Assembly: GCA_958295785.1 (NCBI GenBank)
Contig: OY282377.1
Location: 944,394-1,008,393 of the forward strand
Direction: 5' to 3'
DNA from: an uncultured Latescibacterota bacterium
GTDB lineage: Bacteria > Latescibacterota > UBA2968
DNA length: 64,000 bases
The translations under genes and the position numbers were made by a program. Positions 26,814 to 36,207 of the stretch are shown in pieces. The first letter of the stretch is position 1. Each line of letters opens with the position of its first letter. The notes below the pieces were generated by a model. The model worked only from the letters and a program-made list of their open reading frames with translations. It was not told the origin of the DNA and did no database searches.

Positions 26814-29199
26814 TGTCGGTTGCTCCCTGGGGTTTGCGAATGCACAGCGCGATGGCGGCGATGAAGATGGCAACGCCGCCGAGGGTGATCCATCGCGCAA
26901 TGGCGAGGATGGGGTCGCGGTAGGTGAGTTCCACGATGTGTTCGCCAGGCGCGAGCGCGACAGCGGTCCACAGATAATTGGCGCGGATGAGCGGCTTGGG
27001 TTCGCCGTTGACGGTGGCGTGCCAGTTGGGGTGGTGGTTTTGCGAGATGACGAGTATGCGCGCGCCCGACGCCTGTGTTTTGAGTTTGAGGTAGCCTTGG
27101 CGTTCGTCATAAACGAGGCGTTCAACTGTGCCCGCATTGGTCGCGTGGGGATCGCCTGCGATGCCGGGGTCTTGTTCGATTAGGACTGTTCGCGTCGGGC
27201 GGGTATTTGGATCGCGCAATTTTTGGAGGATCGCATCTTCATCGGGGATGATTTCGTATTGGGGCGCGAGATAAAACCACGGGAGTGCCTGGAGGTTGCG
27301 ATAGATATGCAGTCCCTGCCTGCCGGCAACTTTTTGAAATTGGACGGTGCTGAGTTCGGATGACGCGACAATGTATTTGGCGTTGAGCAAGTTGAGAATT
27401 GCAGGCGTGTTGAGGGCATCTGATTTGAGAATGTTGTCATAACGCCTGATGGTATAGTCGTTAAATCCCGTGACGATGTCGATGCTGGGCAAGGGCATGG
27501 CCTTGCGGTTGGGAAGCGCGAGCACGCGGAAGAGGCTGTCGTCTCGTTTTAGGAAAGCAACCGCATCTGCGTTGACGCGCTCTTCGGGGGGAAAGCGATT
27601 GGGATTGGCATACGCGAGAAAGAGTTTGTCGATGCGCCATGTGTCGATGAGAACGACGGTCAGGATGATGAGGGCAAAGGTGTGAAGGGGGAGTTTGTTT
27701 TGCACGCGGCGGTACGAGATAGCGGTGAGCACGCCGACAAAGAGCGCGGCGAGCAAAGCCCCCGTTCCCACCTGCGACAGATTCGCCTGTGCGACTTGCT
27801 GACGAACAGCGGGCATGTCTGTCCACATGATATTTTGCCACGCGGACAAGAGCGCGGCGGGGGCAAAGGCAAACAAAAGGAGGAGCGCGGTGCATATCCC
27901 CCCCGCGATTCCAATCCTTTTGGCCGCTTCGGGCGCGAAGTCGCCGGTTGTGAGACGGTGGACGCCATAAGCGCCGAGCACGCACAGGGCAAAGGCAAAG
28001 AGGAAGGCGATCATGCCGGGCGCGCGCAGGACTTTGACCCCCGGCAGGAAATGGTAACAGAGCTTGTGCATGGGCGTGTGTGGGCCAAGCGCGTAGGCAA
28101 CCGCGAGCACAAAAAGGCCGATCAGAAATGCGATGTGCGATTGTCGGCGGATGCGCGATAGGGCGATGATGGCAAAAAAGAGCGGGACAATGCCGACGTA
28201 TTCCGAGTTGATTTTGAAGGGATTGCGGCCCCAGTATTGATGGGTCTCTGTGTCAAAGCCGCCAAATTCGGGGATGACGAGGGCGAAAATTTCTTCGGGA
28301 TGGAGCGACCACGATGCGGCAAATTCATAACCGGCGGCGTCGGATTTTCGCGCCTGAACAGCGCGTTTTGACGATGTTTGGGTGTTCCAGTATTGCGGGA
28401 ACAGACCCTCCGCGCCTATGGCGAGGCCCAGGCAGATCGCGCCTGCGGATAGGAGGGTTTGATACAGCGCGGTCTCGGTCTTTCGCGTTGCGCGATAGTG
28501 CGAGATGAGTTTGTAGAGAAACAGCAGGCCGAGTGCCCACAGGGCGAAGTAGGCCATTTGGAGGTGCGGACTGTAGATCGCGATGCCGACCGCGCCGCCG
28601 AGGATCAAAAAGTAGATGACGCGGCGCGTGTCCATGCCTTTGCCCAATGCCCAATACATGAGCGGGAAGAGGCCGATGACCGTCATTTTCGCATAGTGAC
28701 CGGCGAGCGAGAACGCGAGAAACGCGGGCGCAGACGCATAAGCGGCCCCTGCGATGAGTGCGGCGAGCGGATGCAGGCCCAGGTTGCGGACGCAGAGAAA
28801 TGTGAAATAGCCCGCGGTGAACATGGCAAAGACATAGCGCCAGCCAAAATAGCGGTGCTCGCTCGTGAAGAGGTCAATGACAACGAGGGGATAATACTGC
28901 GGCCGGAGCGCGGCAGATTCCGGCGTGCCGCCCAGGAATCGGCTCCAGTTGGCGGGACGCAATTTGCCGAGGGCTTCGGCAAAGGGTTCATTGCCTCTGT
29001 GAAATTCTGTCCCGGTGTCGCTGCCGAGGATCATATCGCCCGTGAAGATGAAGTGATAGAAATAGCCCGCCGCGAGCAGGGCAAAGAAGACCACGGGCAC
29101 CCAAGCGCGAGACAGGAAGGCGGCGATACTGACTTTGGGCTTTTCGGCACCTGCGCCATAAGTGCGTTTTGGCCGCGGGGATCGGCGGGAAGCAGGCAT
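26803..29199 (-). CDS. YfhO-like multispan membrane protein
   Basis: 798 residues. The basic N-terminus is followed by about 12 transmembrane helices and a long soluble C-terminal region with a final helix (ITLGGVAIFIAAIALCI). Sequences GSDTGTEFHRG, PQYYPLVVIDLF and HPNWHATVNGEP match the YfhO family, membrane glycosyltransferase-like proteins of the GT-C type. A role in adding a sugar to a surface polymer is likely. It starts only three bases after the Septu-like HNH gene stops, so it may be partly transcribed from that unit. Confidence 0.85.
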   Translation of the reverse strand: MPASRRSPRPKRTYGAGAEKPKVSIAAFLSRAWVPVVFFALLAAGYFYHFIFTGDMILGSDTGTEFHRGNEPFAEALGKLRPANWSRFLGGTPESAALRPQYYPLVVIDLFTSEHRYFGWRYVFAMFTAGYFTFLCVRNLGLHPLAALIAGAAYASAPAFLAFSLAGHYAKMTVIGLFPLMYWALGKGMDTRRVIYFLILGGAVGIAIYSPHLQMAYFALWALGLLFLYKLISHYRATRKTETALYQTLLSAGAICLGLAIGAEGLFPQYWNTQTSSKRAVQARKSDAAGYEFAASWSLHPEEIFALVIPEFGGFDTETHQYWGRNPFKINSEYVGIVPLFFAIIALSRIRRQSHIAFLIGLFVLAVAYALGPHTPMHKLCYHFLPGVKVLRAPGMIAFLFAFALCVLGAYGVHRLTTGDFAPEAAKRIGIAGGICTALLLLFAFAPAALLSAWQNIMWTDMPAVRQQVAQANLSQVGTGALLAALFVGVLTAISYRRVQNKLPLHTFALIILTVVLIDTWRIDKLFLAYANPNRFPPEERVNADAVAFLKRDDSLFRVLALPNRKAMPLPSIDIVTGFNDYTIRRYDNILKSDALNTPAILNLLNAKYIVASSELSTVQFQKVAGRQGLHIYRNLQALPWFYLAPQYEIIPDEDAILQKLRDPNTRPTRTVLIEQDPGIAGDPHATNAGTVERLVYDERQGYLKLKTQASGARILVISQNHHPNWHATVNGEPKPLIRANYLWTAVALAPGEHIVELTYRDPILAIARWITLGGVAIFIAAIALCIRKPQGATDNAK

Positions 29200-29202
29200 A
29201 GT

Positions 29203-29970
29203 TTATATCCACGTTTGAGGTTGTTGTGCAAGGACGCGCTCGCCGAGAGGTCCAAAGTAGCACCGGCTCGTTGTAAAAAAGGGATCTAACAAGTCGTCCT
29301 CATTCGGCATTAGCACAGAGTGTACCCAAGCGTTCATCATATTTGGATGGTTAATTTGTACTGACCTGTCAACGAGATCGTTCCACCACTTTTCTCGCGC
29401 CAACCGGAGCCGTTTCGCGTTGAGGTTCAAAATCTCAATGGTGCGGATCACGCGGATAGGGGACATGCCCTCTGACCTACATGCTTCCTCATCTACTTCG
29501 ATCCGGCCATCGTGAAGGATCTTTGTAAGCGATGGCAACGCGGGCAACTTCCGAGGATCTAAAAAAACCGTGTCATTGCGGTCGCCCTTCGCTTGACCAC
29601 AACTCATATTATATCTTATCGGCTTAAGGTACCTGTCCTCATCGCGGCTTTTTTCAGAGGAAGCAAACACGGATGAAGTTCCGCCTTTGCAGCAAGCGAT
29701 CAAGTTGGTAATGTCGATCTCTCTTGATGCTCCGTGCTGTGGATCGCTTCGCGGGATAACGTGTTCAATCTGATAATCTAGCTCTGTAAGCTCAATCTCG
29801 CAGTAGGCGCAAAGGCCGTGTTGGTTTTGGGTGAGAGTGTCTCTGAGTTCTCGGTACGACGCGCCCGAATTGTGAGAACGAAAGTCCTCCCAGTTCGCAG
29901 TGCTACCCACAGCATTGAGGTATTCGGCGAGGCCGGAAGTTGGGCTGTTCAAGGCGCGAATGGTCTTCAT
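29203..29970 (-). CDS. ptuB: Septu-like HNH nuclease PtuB
   Basis: 255 residues from an ATG at 29970 that overlaps the ATPase stop as ATGA. The HNH region is CAYCEIE (residues 54-60), the IEHVIPRSD core (His70) and DITNLIACC, as in the HNH partners of Septu and retron-Ec78 systems (TIGR02646-like). The C-terminal half (NAKRLRLAREKWWNDLVD) is helical. With PtuA it would form an anti-phage complex that cuts nucleic acid when triggered. No retron reverse transcriptase or msr/msd is seen beside it. Confidence 0.85.
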   Translation of the reverse strand: MKTIRALNSPTSGLAEYLNAVGSTANWEDFRSHNSGASYRELRDTLTQNQHGLCAYCEIELTELDYQIEHVIPRSDPQHGASREIDITNLIACCKGGTSSVFASSEKSRDEDRYLKPIRYNMSCGQAKGDRNDTVFLDPRKLPALPSLTKILHDGRIEVDEEACRSEGMSPIRVIRTIEILNLNAKRLRLAREKWWNDLVDRSVQINHPNMMNAWVHSVLMPNEDDLLDPFFTTSRCYFGPLGERVLAQQPQTWI

Positions 29971-31259
29971 TGCGATTTCGCCATCTGTTTGAACAGCTCG
30001 CGCTGCTTGATTTCGAGTTTGGCCCTGTTGAGGGCGGGATCGTGGGGAGACATACGTTCGAGGTTCTTCCGCAAAGCCAAGGCTTCTTCGGACTTCCACT
30101 GCCCTTCTCTGATTAGATGCCGATATTGATTCAACGCTTTTGTGAACTCATTCTCGGGCGGTCGCTCATCTACCCCCATCACCACGGACAGAACATCGCC
30201 TGCCTCGGCGCCATAAGTTGCCCCAGACGCTGTCCCGGCCGCAATGCAGTCGGCATCTCGATACAGTTCCACAATGCGCTGTGGCTCGACTGTGGTCAAT
30301 ACCTGTGGGCTGTGGGTAGAGACGATGAATTGCGTATTCGGGAAGGTCCGCCGCAGGTCGTCCAAGACGCGCTGTTGCCAAGCCGGGTGCAAGTGGAGTT
30401 CGATCTCGTCGATCAGCACAACCGCTTTGGATTCGAGGGGGTTGTCCAAATAGGGATTGCCCTGTGCCATTCGCCGCGCGATGTCTGCCGCCAGTGCCAG
30501 CACGATGCGATAGCCACCGCTCAACTGGTTGAGCGCGAGGTTCTCTACCCGTCCATTGGATTTCACGGATACGACGAAACGGGTCGGATTCAACTCGAAC
30601 CGCGGATCGGATACTTCCGGGAGCATGGACGAGATCGCTCGGCGAACCGCGGATAAATCCTTTAGCTGATAATCGAAATCTCGTCTCACTTTTTGCGCCC
30701 TCAGTTCCTCGTCCTCTTTGGCATAGAACCAAGTGAAGAGAGCCTCAAAATTCGCCTGAGCGGACAATGCCCCCTCCAGCGCGGCTAAACGGGAAAATTT
30801 GCGAATATGCCTGGGATCACCTGGCACCTCCGGCATACTTGAGGCCGTGCGGTCCGTATCGTAAAAGGCGACTATCGGCATCTCGTTTTGACTCGTGGGG
30901 TCGTACTCATCCATATTTTTTCGTCTGAACGCCAACAGAACCTGCTTTTGCTTCTTCGACTGCTCGTCCGCCCAATCATCCCCTCGCCATTCCCATGTAA
31001 ATTCTCCATCTCTATCGATTCTGGAGACGCAGATTCGCGGCGGCCCCGCGCCCTCGCGCCAATCCTCCTCGCAAGAATCAAGGGTCGATTTATCGAGAAA
31101 ACCTCCCATCATATCCCCTAAGCCAATCGCAATCGCGTTCAAAACGCTCGTCTTGCCGTATCCATTGGCCCCGTGAAAGACCGTCAGCGATGGGTCGAGC
31201 GGCAGGTCGAGTTTTTCAATGGCGCGATAATTTTCAATTTTTACAGATTTCAATTTCAC
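29967..31259 (-). CDS. ptuA: Septu-like ATPase PtuA
   Basis: 430 residues, SMC/ABC-type ATPase. The GTG start has AGGAGGT upstream. Walker A is HGANGYGKTS (residues 29-38), the signature is LNQLSGGYRIVLALA, and Walker B is KAVVLIDEIELHLHP, followed by the FIVSTHSPQVLTTV switch. The C-terminal helices (NEFTKALNQYRHLIREGQW...) are typical of PtuA. The partner ptuB overlaps by four bases. A promoter lies 76 bases upstream. Confidence 0.88.
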   Translation of the reverse strand: MKLKSVKIENYRAIEKLDLPLDPSLTVFHGANGYGKTSVLNAIAIGLGDMMGGFLDKSTLDSCEEDWREGAGPPRICVSRIDRDGEFTWEWRGDDWADEQSKKQKQVLLAFRRKNMDEYDPTSQNEMPIVAFYDTDRTASSMPEVPGDPRHIRKFSRLAALEGALSAQANFEALFTWFYAKEDEELRAQKVRRDFDYQLKDLSAVRRAISSMLPEVSDPRFELNPTRFVVSVKSNGRVENLALNQLSGGYRIVLALAADIARRMAQGNPYLDNPLESKAVVLIDEIELHLHPAWQQRVLDDLRRTFPNTQFIVSTHSPQVLTTVEPQRIVELYRDADCIAAGTASGATYGAEAGDVLSVVMGVDERPPENEFTKALNQYRHLIREGQWKSEEALALRKNLERMSPHDPALNRAKLEIKQRELFKQMAKSQ

Positions 31260-31334
31260 GAGCGACCTCCTGTGTCTTGCGTTAGGCGATCAAAAAGCGC
31301 GATGTGATTGGTACCCTCCCCCACTTGACCGAGA

Positions 31335-31363
31335 TTTATACATCAAACCATGTGTTGCGTCAA
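31335..31363 (-). promoter_or_regulatory. Promoter of the Septu-like operon
   Basis: TTGACG (31363-31358), a 17-base spacer and TATAAA (31340-31335) on the reverse strand. Confidence 0.7.
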
Positions 31364-31387
31364 GTGCTGTACGAATTTACGGAACGG

Positions 31388-31444
31388 GGGACTGACCACC
31401 GGCCACTGACCGCTATTCGGGCGGACACAGGGGCCGCGTCCCTA
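31388..31444. repeat. Heptamer-type repeat plus short palindrome
   Basis: GGGACTGACCACCGGCCACT carries TGACCAC-like units. It is followed by CGGACACAGGGGCCGCGTCC, a member of the intergenic palindrome family. Confidence 0.6.
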
Positions 31445-31460
31445 CGATTCGTCTATTCGT

Positions 31461-32963
31461 CTATTTGTCTATTTGCATTACTTGTCGCGCAGAATATACG
31501 GCGAGGAGCGTCAGGCCGATCACGACGAGGATGAGCGCGAAGGTCATGGTTGGACTGAGCATGTTTGTGCGGAGGGCATTGACCCACCACATGTCGATCA
31601 GGTCGTAATTTTCCAACGATGCGGAGACAAAACGCTCTGTGCCGGAGGGGATGGTGTAGTGGAGCGACTGCCCGGTGAAGAGGCGATAGATTGCCGAGGC
31701 GAATTGGTAGTAGCCGCCGAGAATGGGCGATAGGTATGGGGAGAACAGCAGGTCGCCCATTTGATGGGGCGCGAAGATCATGGCGCCGATCTTTTTCTTT
31801 TCAACAAAGTGGGTAAAAAGATGGGGGTTCATCAGCGCGGCGGGAAGTTGGACGAAGAAGCCGAGAATGGCGAGGCGACGAATCCATTTGATATTGGCGA
31901 GGACACCGAGCGGGAGCATACAAAAGGGAATGATGGGAAGCAAATAACGCGGCCCCCACGACGAGCCGGCGTGCCAATCGATCATGGGCAAAAGAAAGAC
32001 AAATAGCATCAGGATGAGGCCGAGAAAGAGACGGGCGTCGTTTGGGTGCGATGATCTGAATTTCAAATAGGCGATGGGAAAGAGACAGATTAGGGGCAAA
32101 AAGAAGATGAGACCGCGCCCTGTGCTGAATATCAAGCCGTAAAAAGCAGTGACAAATTGCGTGAACAGAAAGGTGAAATAGCCCCCTTTTTGGGCGAGCG
32201 CGTCGAGGTGATAGCCGGTTGAAAAAATGTTGCCATAGCGCAGGTGATTGTGGTACGCGATCAGGAGACAGGTTGCGGCGATGGGTGCTAAAAAGACGCC
32301 GACGCGATGGGTGGCCCATTTGTTGCGGCGCAGATAAAGGAGCAGGACGGGCAACAGGACGACCATGTACAATTTGGTGAGGATCGCAATCCCAAACCCC
32401 ATACCCGCGAGGAGGGGCGAGGGCTTGCGTTTGGTAAGGCCATAGATTGAGATGAGCAAGCCCAGTCCGACAAGGGATTCTGAAAAGCCATATCCCGCGT
32501 AGGGAAAGACCATTGTACCGAATGCAAAAGCACCTGTGAGCCATCTGGTTTTTGAGGGCGCGTAATCATAAGATCGAATGACACAAAAAAAGACGATTAC
32601 CCACAATGCGGAGATGATCACATTGGCCATGGAGGTGGTGAACATGGTGAGGTAGTCCGCGGGGATGTGGGGAAAGATATTGGCAAAGAGGAGGCCAACG
32701 GCGTAGAAAGGCGTTTCTACGAGGGACATGCCAAGCCCGTATTTGGAATATCGGCGCCCAGAAGATGTGACCGCATCGTAGGTGCGTTGCATTTCGGGCA
32801 TGGCGAAGATTTCATCGGCGATGATGAGGTCGCCATCGCGCACGAGGCTTTGCGCGGTGAGGTAGTGCCAAAATCCATCGCCGCCGTAATGCCCGCCTGC
32901 GGTTAGTGCGTAGATGCAGATTAGAAAGAGGAAGAGATGGGTTGTCGTGGGTTGATTGGTCAT
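31461..32963 (-). CDS. Multispan membrane glycosyltransferase-like protein
   Basis: 500 residues from ATG 32963 (MTNQPTTTHLFLFLICIYAL), with about 12 transmembrane helices. The first loop, GGHYGGDGFWHYLTAQSLVRDGDL, contains the acidic residues expected of GT-C type enzymes. RRYSKYGLGMSLVETPFYAVG is typical of a large uncharacterised family of such proteins. It is part of the polysaccharide locus and probably transfers a sugar from a polyprenyl-phosphate donor, but the substrate is unknown. The GT4 gene immediately upstream is on the same strand. Confidence 0.78.
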   Translation of the reverse strand: MTNQPTTTHLFLFLICIYALTAGGHYGGDGFWHYLTAQSLVRDGDLIIADEIFAMPEMQRTYDAVTSSGRRYSKYGLGMSLVETPFYAVGLLFANIFPHIPADYLTMFTTSMANVIISALWVIVFFCVIRSYDYAPSKTRWLTGAFAFGTMVFPYAGYGFSESLVGLGLLISIYGLTKRKPSPLLAGMGFGIAILTKLYMVVLLPVLLLYLRRNKWATHRVGVFLAPIAATCLLIAYHNHLRYGNIFSTGYHLDALAQKGGYFTFLFTQFVTAFYGLIFSTGRGLIFFLPLICLFPIAYLKFRSSHPNDARLFLGLILMLFVFLLPMIDWHAGSSWGPRYLLPIIPFCMLPLGVLANIKWIRRLAILGFFVQLPAALMNPHLFTHFVEKKKIGAMIFAPHQMGDLLFSPYLSPILGGYYQFASAIYRLFTGQSLHYTIPSGTERFVSASLENYDLIDMWWVNALRTNMLSPTMTFALILVVIGLTLLAVYSARQVMQIDK

Positions 32964-32993
32964 TTTTTTTGCGTTAAAACAACGTACAAGCCC

Positions 32994-33018
32994 GTAGGGG
33001 CAATGCCCCTGTGCCCGG
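32994..33018. repeat. Short intergenic palindrome
   Basis: GTAGGGGCAATGCCCCTGTG, a member of the GTAGGG...GCCCC family. It lies just downstream of the GT4 stop codon region. Confidence 0.7.
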
Positions 33019-33021
33019 CTG

Positions 33022-34131
33022 TCAGCCATTGGCGACTTTGAGGTAGATGCGTTCTTGGTTTTCTGCGGTGCGGTCCCAGGTGAATTGCTCGGCCCATTTG
33101 CGACCGGCGCGTCCCAAGCGGTGGCGCAGGGGGGCGTCGTTGAGCAGGCGTTTCATGGCACGGGCGAGTGCATGGGGATTTTCTGGGGGAACGAGGAGGC
33201 CGGTTTTGTCGGGGCGAATGGCGTCTGCCAAGCCGGGGATTTTTGTGCCAATGACGGCTTTGGATGCGGCGCCTGCTTCAATGGCGACAATGCCCCAGCC
33301 CTCGTAGCGCGAGGGGATGCAGACAAAGAGGGCGTTGCCGATGAGGTCGTTTTTTTTTTCGGGTGTGACAGGGCCGGTCAATTCGAGGCGGTTTGCGATG
33401 TCGAGCTCCTCGGCCATCGCTCGCAATTCGCGCAGGCGTTGGGGCGTCCCTTTGCCCGCGAGGACGAGGCGGGTGTCCGCACCTGCTTTGGCAAAGGCGG
33501 ACAGGAGTATGTCGATGCCTTTGTTGTGGGTATCCAGGCGGCCAAAATACAGGATGTAGTCTCGTTCCCCCCAGGGCGCGTCAAAGCAGATTTGATCAAC
33601 ACCGGTGTACACGAGGTAAAATTGCGTGTTGTTTTCATTCGCCGGCAGGCGTTCTTGAAGCTGATGCCTTGCCGAAGGTGAGATTGTTAGGATGTGGGGA
33701 TGCAGGCGAAGGGCGCGGCGTTCGGCTTTGCGGGCGATGTGGCCGAGCAAGGGATATTTTTTAATGGCGTGATCGCCCATGAAATGGAAAAATTCGAGGA
33801 GGCCATCGCGCCTGTGTTTGGCAGAGACGCAAAGCGGGGCAAAGGCCGAGAATTGATGTACCCAGAGGTCGGCGCGGGTGCGGGCGATCTCTCGAGAGGC
33901 CAGGCAGGCAAAGCTCAGGCGACTTGCGAGATACGAGCGGTCTGATCCCACGCGGCGGATGTGTACGCCGTCTCTGATTTCTTCTTTGGGGGCGTTGGGA
34001 TACGCGCCTGTCAAAATGGTGATCTGGTGTTTGTGCGATAGGCGACGGGATATTTCCCAGGTGCGAAACGCGCCGCCGCCGCCGCACCAGGGGTTGTTGA
34101 TGTCGTCGTATATAGTGTGTAAGATGTTCAT
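33022..34131 (-). CDS. Family 4 glycosyltransferase
   Basis: 369 residues, GT-B fold. An N-terminal Gly-rich loop (WCGGGGAFRTWEISRRLS) contacts the donor. The C-terminal domain has ILYFGRLDTHNKGIDILL, RLVLAGKGTPQ, and the EX7E-type region PSRYEGWGIVAIEAGAASKAVIGT with its two Glu. It is cytoplasmic and transfers a sugar from an NDP donor. It lies at the junction between the polysaccharide locus and hisB, 12 bases downstream of hisB. Confidence 0.93.
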   Translation of the reverse strand: MNILHTIYDDINNPWCGGGGAFRTWEISRRLSHKHQITILTGAYPNAPKEEIRDGVHIRRVGSDRSYLASRLSFACLASREIARTRADLWVHQFSAFAPLCVSAKHRRDGLLEFFHFMGDHAIKKYPLLGHIARKAERRALRLHPHILTISPSARHQLQERLPANENNTQFYLVYTGVDQICFDAPWGERDYILYFGRLDTHNKGIDILLSAFAKAGADTRLVLAGKGTPQRLRELRAMAEELDIANRLELTGPVTPEKKNDLIGNALFVCIPSRYEGWGIVAIEAGAASKAVIGTKIPGLADAIRPDKTGLLVPPENPHALARAMKRLLNDAPLRHRLGRAGRKWAEQFTWDRTAENQERIYLKVANG

Positions 34132-34143
34132 GTTAGACGCGAT

Positions 34144-34734
34144 CTAAAGACTTCCCTTGGTCGAGGGCACGCCGCTGATGCGATGGTCGAGGGCGACGGC
34201 CTGTCGCAGGGATCGGGCGACGGCTTTGAAGATGGCTTCCATGCCGTGATGGGCGTTGGTGCCGCGCAGGAGGTCAATGTGCAGGTTCAAACGGGCATTG
34301 TGGGCGAATGCCGTAAAAAATTCGAGGCCGAGTGCGGTGGGAAACGCGCCGATGCGTTCTTCGGCAAAGGTGGCGCGATAGATGATGCAAGCGCGTCCAG
34401 AGAGATCGACCACAGCGCGGGCGAGGGCCTCGTCCATCGGCACATAAGCCGAACCGAATCGCGCAATGCCGGTTTTGTCGCCCAGCGCGTCAGATAAGGC
34501 ACGGCCCAAGCAGATGCCGACATCTTCGACCGTGTGGTGGGCGTCGACTTCGAGGTCGCCTTTGCAGGTGATCTCGAGGTCGAGCAAGGCGTGGCGGGCG
34601 AGGGCCGTGAGCATGTGGTCGAAAAAGCCGATGCCCGTGTGGATGTTGGAATCGCCTTGCCCGTCGAGGGTAAGCGACAGGTCAATGGCGGTTTCAGAGG
34701 TTTCGCGCTGGATGTGCGCGGTGCGTGAAGGCAT
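34144..34734 (-). CDS. hisB: Imidazoleglycerol-phosphate dehydratase
   Basis: 196 residues, the usual length for the monofunctional enzyme. The manganese-binding motifs DAHHTVEDVGICLG and NAHHGMEAIFKAVARSLRQA are intact. It catalyses the sixth step of histidine synthesis. The his genes here run hisG, hisD, hisC, hisB on the same strand, but with foreign genes between them. Confidence 0.97.
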   Translation of the reverse strand: MPSRTAHIQRETSETAIDLSLTLDGQGDSNIHTGIGFFDHMLTALARHALLDLEITCKGDLEVDAHHTVEDVGICLGRALSDALGDKTGIARFGSAYVPMDEALARAVVDLSGRACIIYRATFAEERIGAFPTALGLEFFTAFAHNARLNLHIDLLRGTNAHHGMEAIFKAVARSLRQAVALDHRISGVPSTKGSL

Positions 34735-34749
34735 GGCAAAGCCCTTTGT

Positions 34750-36141
34750 CTAAACGGGTTCGGGGAGCGTGCGGTCGATCTGGTCGCGTTTGTATCCAAA
34801 GCCGGGGCCTTCCACTGTGGCGAGGTCGATATGGCCGTTGCGGCGGCGATACAGGCCGGGGTGTACCGCGGCTTCGGGCAGGGAGGCATCCGGGTAAAAT
34901 TGCATGGCATTGGTTTCAAAGCCCATTACGGTACCGGCGTGTGCGGTGAGGAGGGCGTGGGGAATTTGGGCGAGCATGGGATTGGTGAGGTCTTGCACCA
35001 TGAGCGTCATGCCGTGTGCGCGCGCCCAACAAAGCGAGAGCAAGGCGCCGGTTTGGGTTTTGCAGGTTTTGAGCGCGACGCCAGTCCAACCGAGTTGCCG
35101 CCCGAGGCGCACAACGCGCCAATCGTGCGCGCTTTCGTCCATGAACAGGGGTTTGCGCGCCGAGATGCTGTGGACCGGGAGGGGGTTGTCGGCCAATTCG
35201 TAATCAAAGGGTTGCTCCACGTAGAGGATCATTTGAAAGATGCGCGGGTGATCGAGCATGAGGCGGTCGAGGATGTCGATGACGTAATCGACTTCTCGCA
35301 CCGTGCAATTGAAATCCGTACACAGCCACAGGGCATTGTGCGCGAGTGCAATTTGCCCCACGCGGACGATGCGGTCGTAATCCCATCCGGGTTCTTGCCC
35401 GGTGAGTTTGATTTTGAGGCAGGTGATCCCGTCTCGCCGAATCCAGTCGGGCAGAATGACGGGATAGCCGTCGTCGGGTTCGTCGCCCGTACGCTCGGCA
35501 TTGTCAAGGAGGTCATTGCCCCCGACCGCGTGCCATGCGGGCAAGCGGGTTGGACGCGGGTGAACGAGGTAGTCTGTGGGATAGCGACCGCGAAAGTCGC
35601 AATTTATGTCGTCAGCGGGTTCGAGATAATGCGCGAGGTCCGCGTTCATGAAGTCCGCATTGTACGTGGCGTAGATGTCGATACCGTGGCACATACCGTA
35701 GGCATCGTGGAGCGCGAGGTCAAAGGCCGAGGCGCAGACGAGCGCGGCCAAGCGGGGCATGTCTCCTGCGCGCTGTTCGGCGTTGAAATCCGACAAGAGG
35801 TTTGGCAGAACGGTCTCTTGGAAAGCGTGGCCGATTTCCAGCGGATGGCCTGTGTGGTCGATATCTGCCCAGGCGCGGGCGATTTTGAGGCAGAAATTTT
35901 TCATCGCCGTTTCTCGAATCGCATAAGTGAGGTGCGCGGCAGGCCATGCCCAAGGCGCGCTCAACGGCGTTTCACCCCAGCCGGAGGCCGCGTTTCCTTT
36001 CCTGTCTTCAACATCCAGGCGAACCCTTACGCAGGTGACGCTGTCGAGTTGTTCGTTGCCAAACCGGTAGGGCATGCGCGTTTGCACGGGGAGGAAATAG
36101 ACGGTGGTGGATTTGATTCTTACGTCTGTTGGTTTTGACAT
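34750..36141 (-). CDS. Enolase-superfamily protein (mandelate racemase/MLE type)
   Basis: 463 residues, longer than the 350-400 usual for the family. The barrel shows CLKIKLTG (the catalytic K-x-K motif), LCTDFNCTV (first metal Asp), YVEQPFDYEL (second metal residue Glu), and FMDESAHDW (third). Near the end, MVQDLTNPMLAQIPHALLTA follows. It probably acts on a carboxylate such as a sugar acid. It lies between hisB and hisC with gaps of only 15 and 66 bases, although no histidine-pathway step needs such an enzyme. Confidence 0.82.
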   Translation of the reverse strand: MSKPTDVRIKSTTVYFLPVQTRMPYRFGNEQLDSVTCVRVRLDVEDRKGNAASGWGETPLSAPWAWPAAHLTYAIRETAMKNFCLKIARAWADIDHTGHPLEIGHAFQETVLPNLLSDFNAEQRAGDMPRLAALVCASAFDLALHDAYGMCHGIDIYATYNADFMNADLAHYLEPADDINCDFRGRYPTDYLVHPRPTRLPAWHAVGGNDLLDNAERTGDEPDDGYPVILPDWIRRDGITCLKIKLTGQEPGWDYDRIVRVGQIALAHNALWLCTDFNCTVREVDYVIDILDRLMLDHPRIFQMILYVEQPFDYELADNPLPVHSISARKPLFMDESAHDWRVVRLGRQLGWTGVALKTCKTQTGALLSLCWARAHGMTLMVQDLTNPMLAQIPHALLTAHAGTVMGFETNAMQFYPDASLPEAAVHPGLYRRRNGHIDLATVEGPGFGYKRDQIDRTLPEPV

Positions 36142-36167
36142 GTGAGTGTCTCGTTTGAAAGTGCAGA

Positions 36168-36187
36168 GTAGGGGCGCGGCCCCGACG
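36168..36187. repeat. Short intergenic palindrome
   Basis: GTAGGGGCGCGGCCCCGACG, between the enolase-like gene and hisC. Confidence 0.65.
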
Positions 36188-36207
36188 CGTTGACCGATGA
36201 TGGCGAT

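Noticed and set aside
29203-31400. Retron Ec78-type system
   Set aside because: ptuA and ptuB-like genes are present, but I see no reverse transcriptase or msr/msd region beside them; a Septu-like call fits better.
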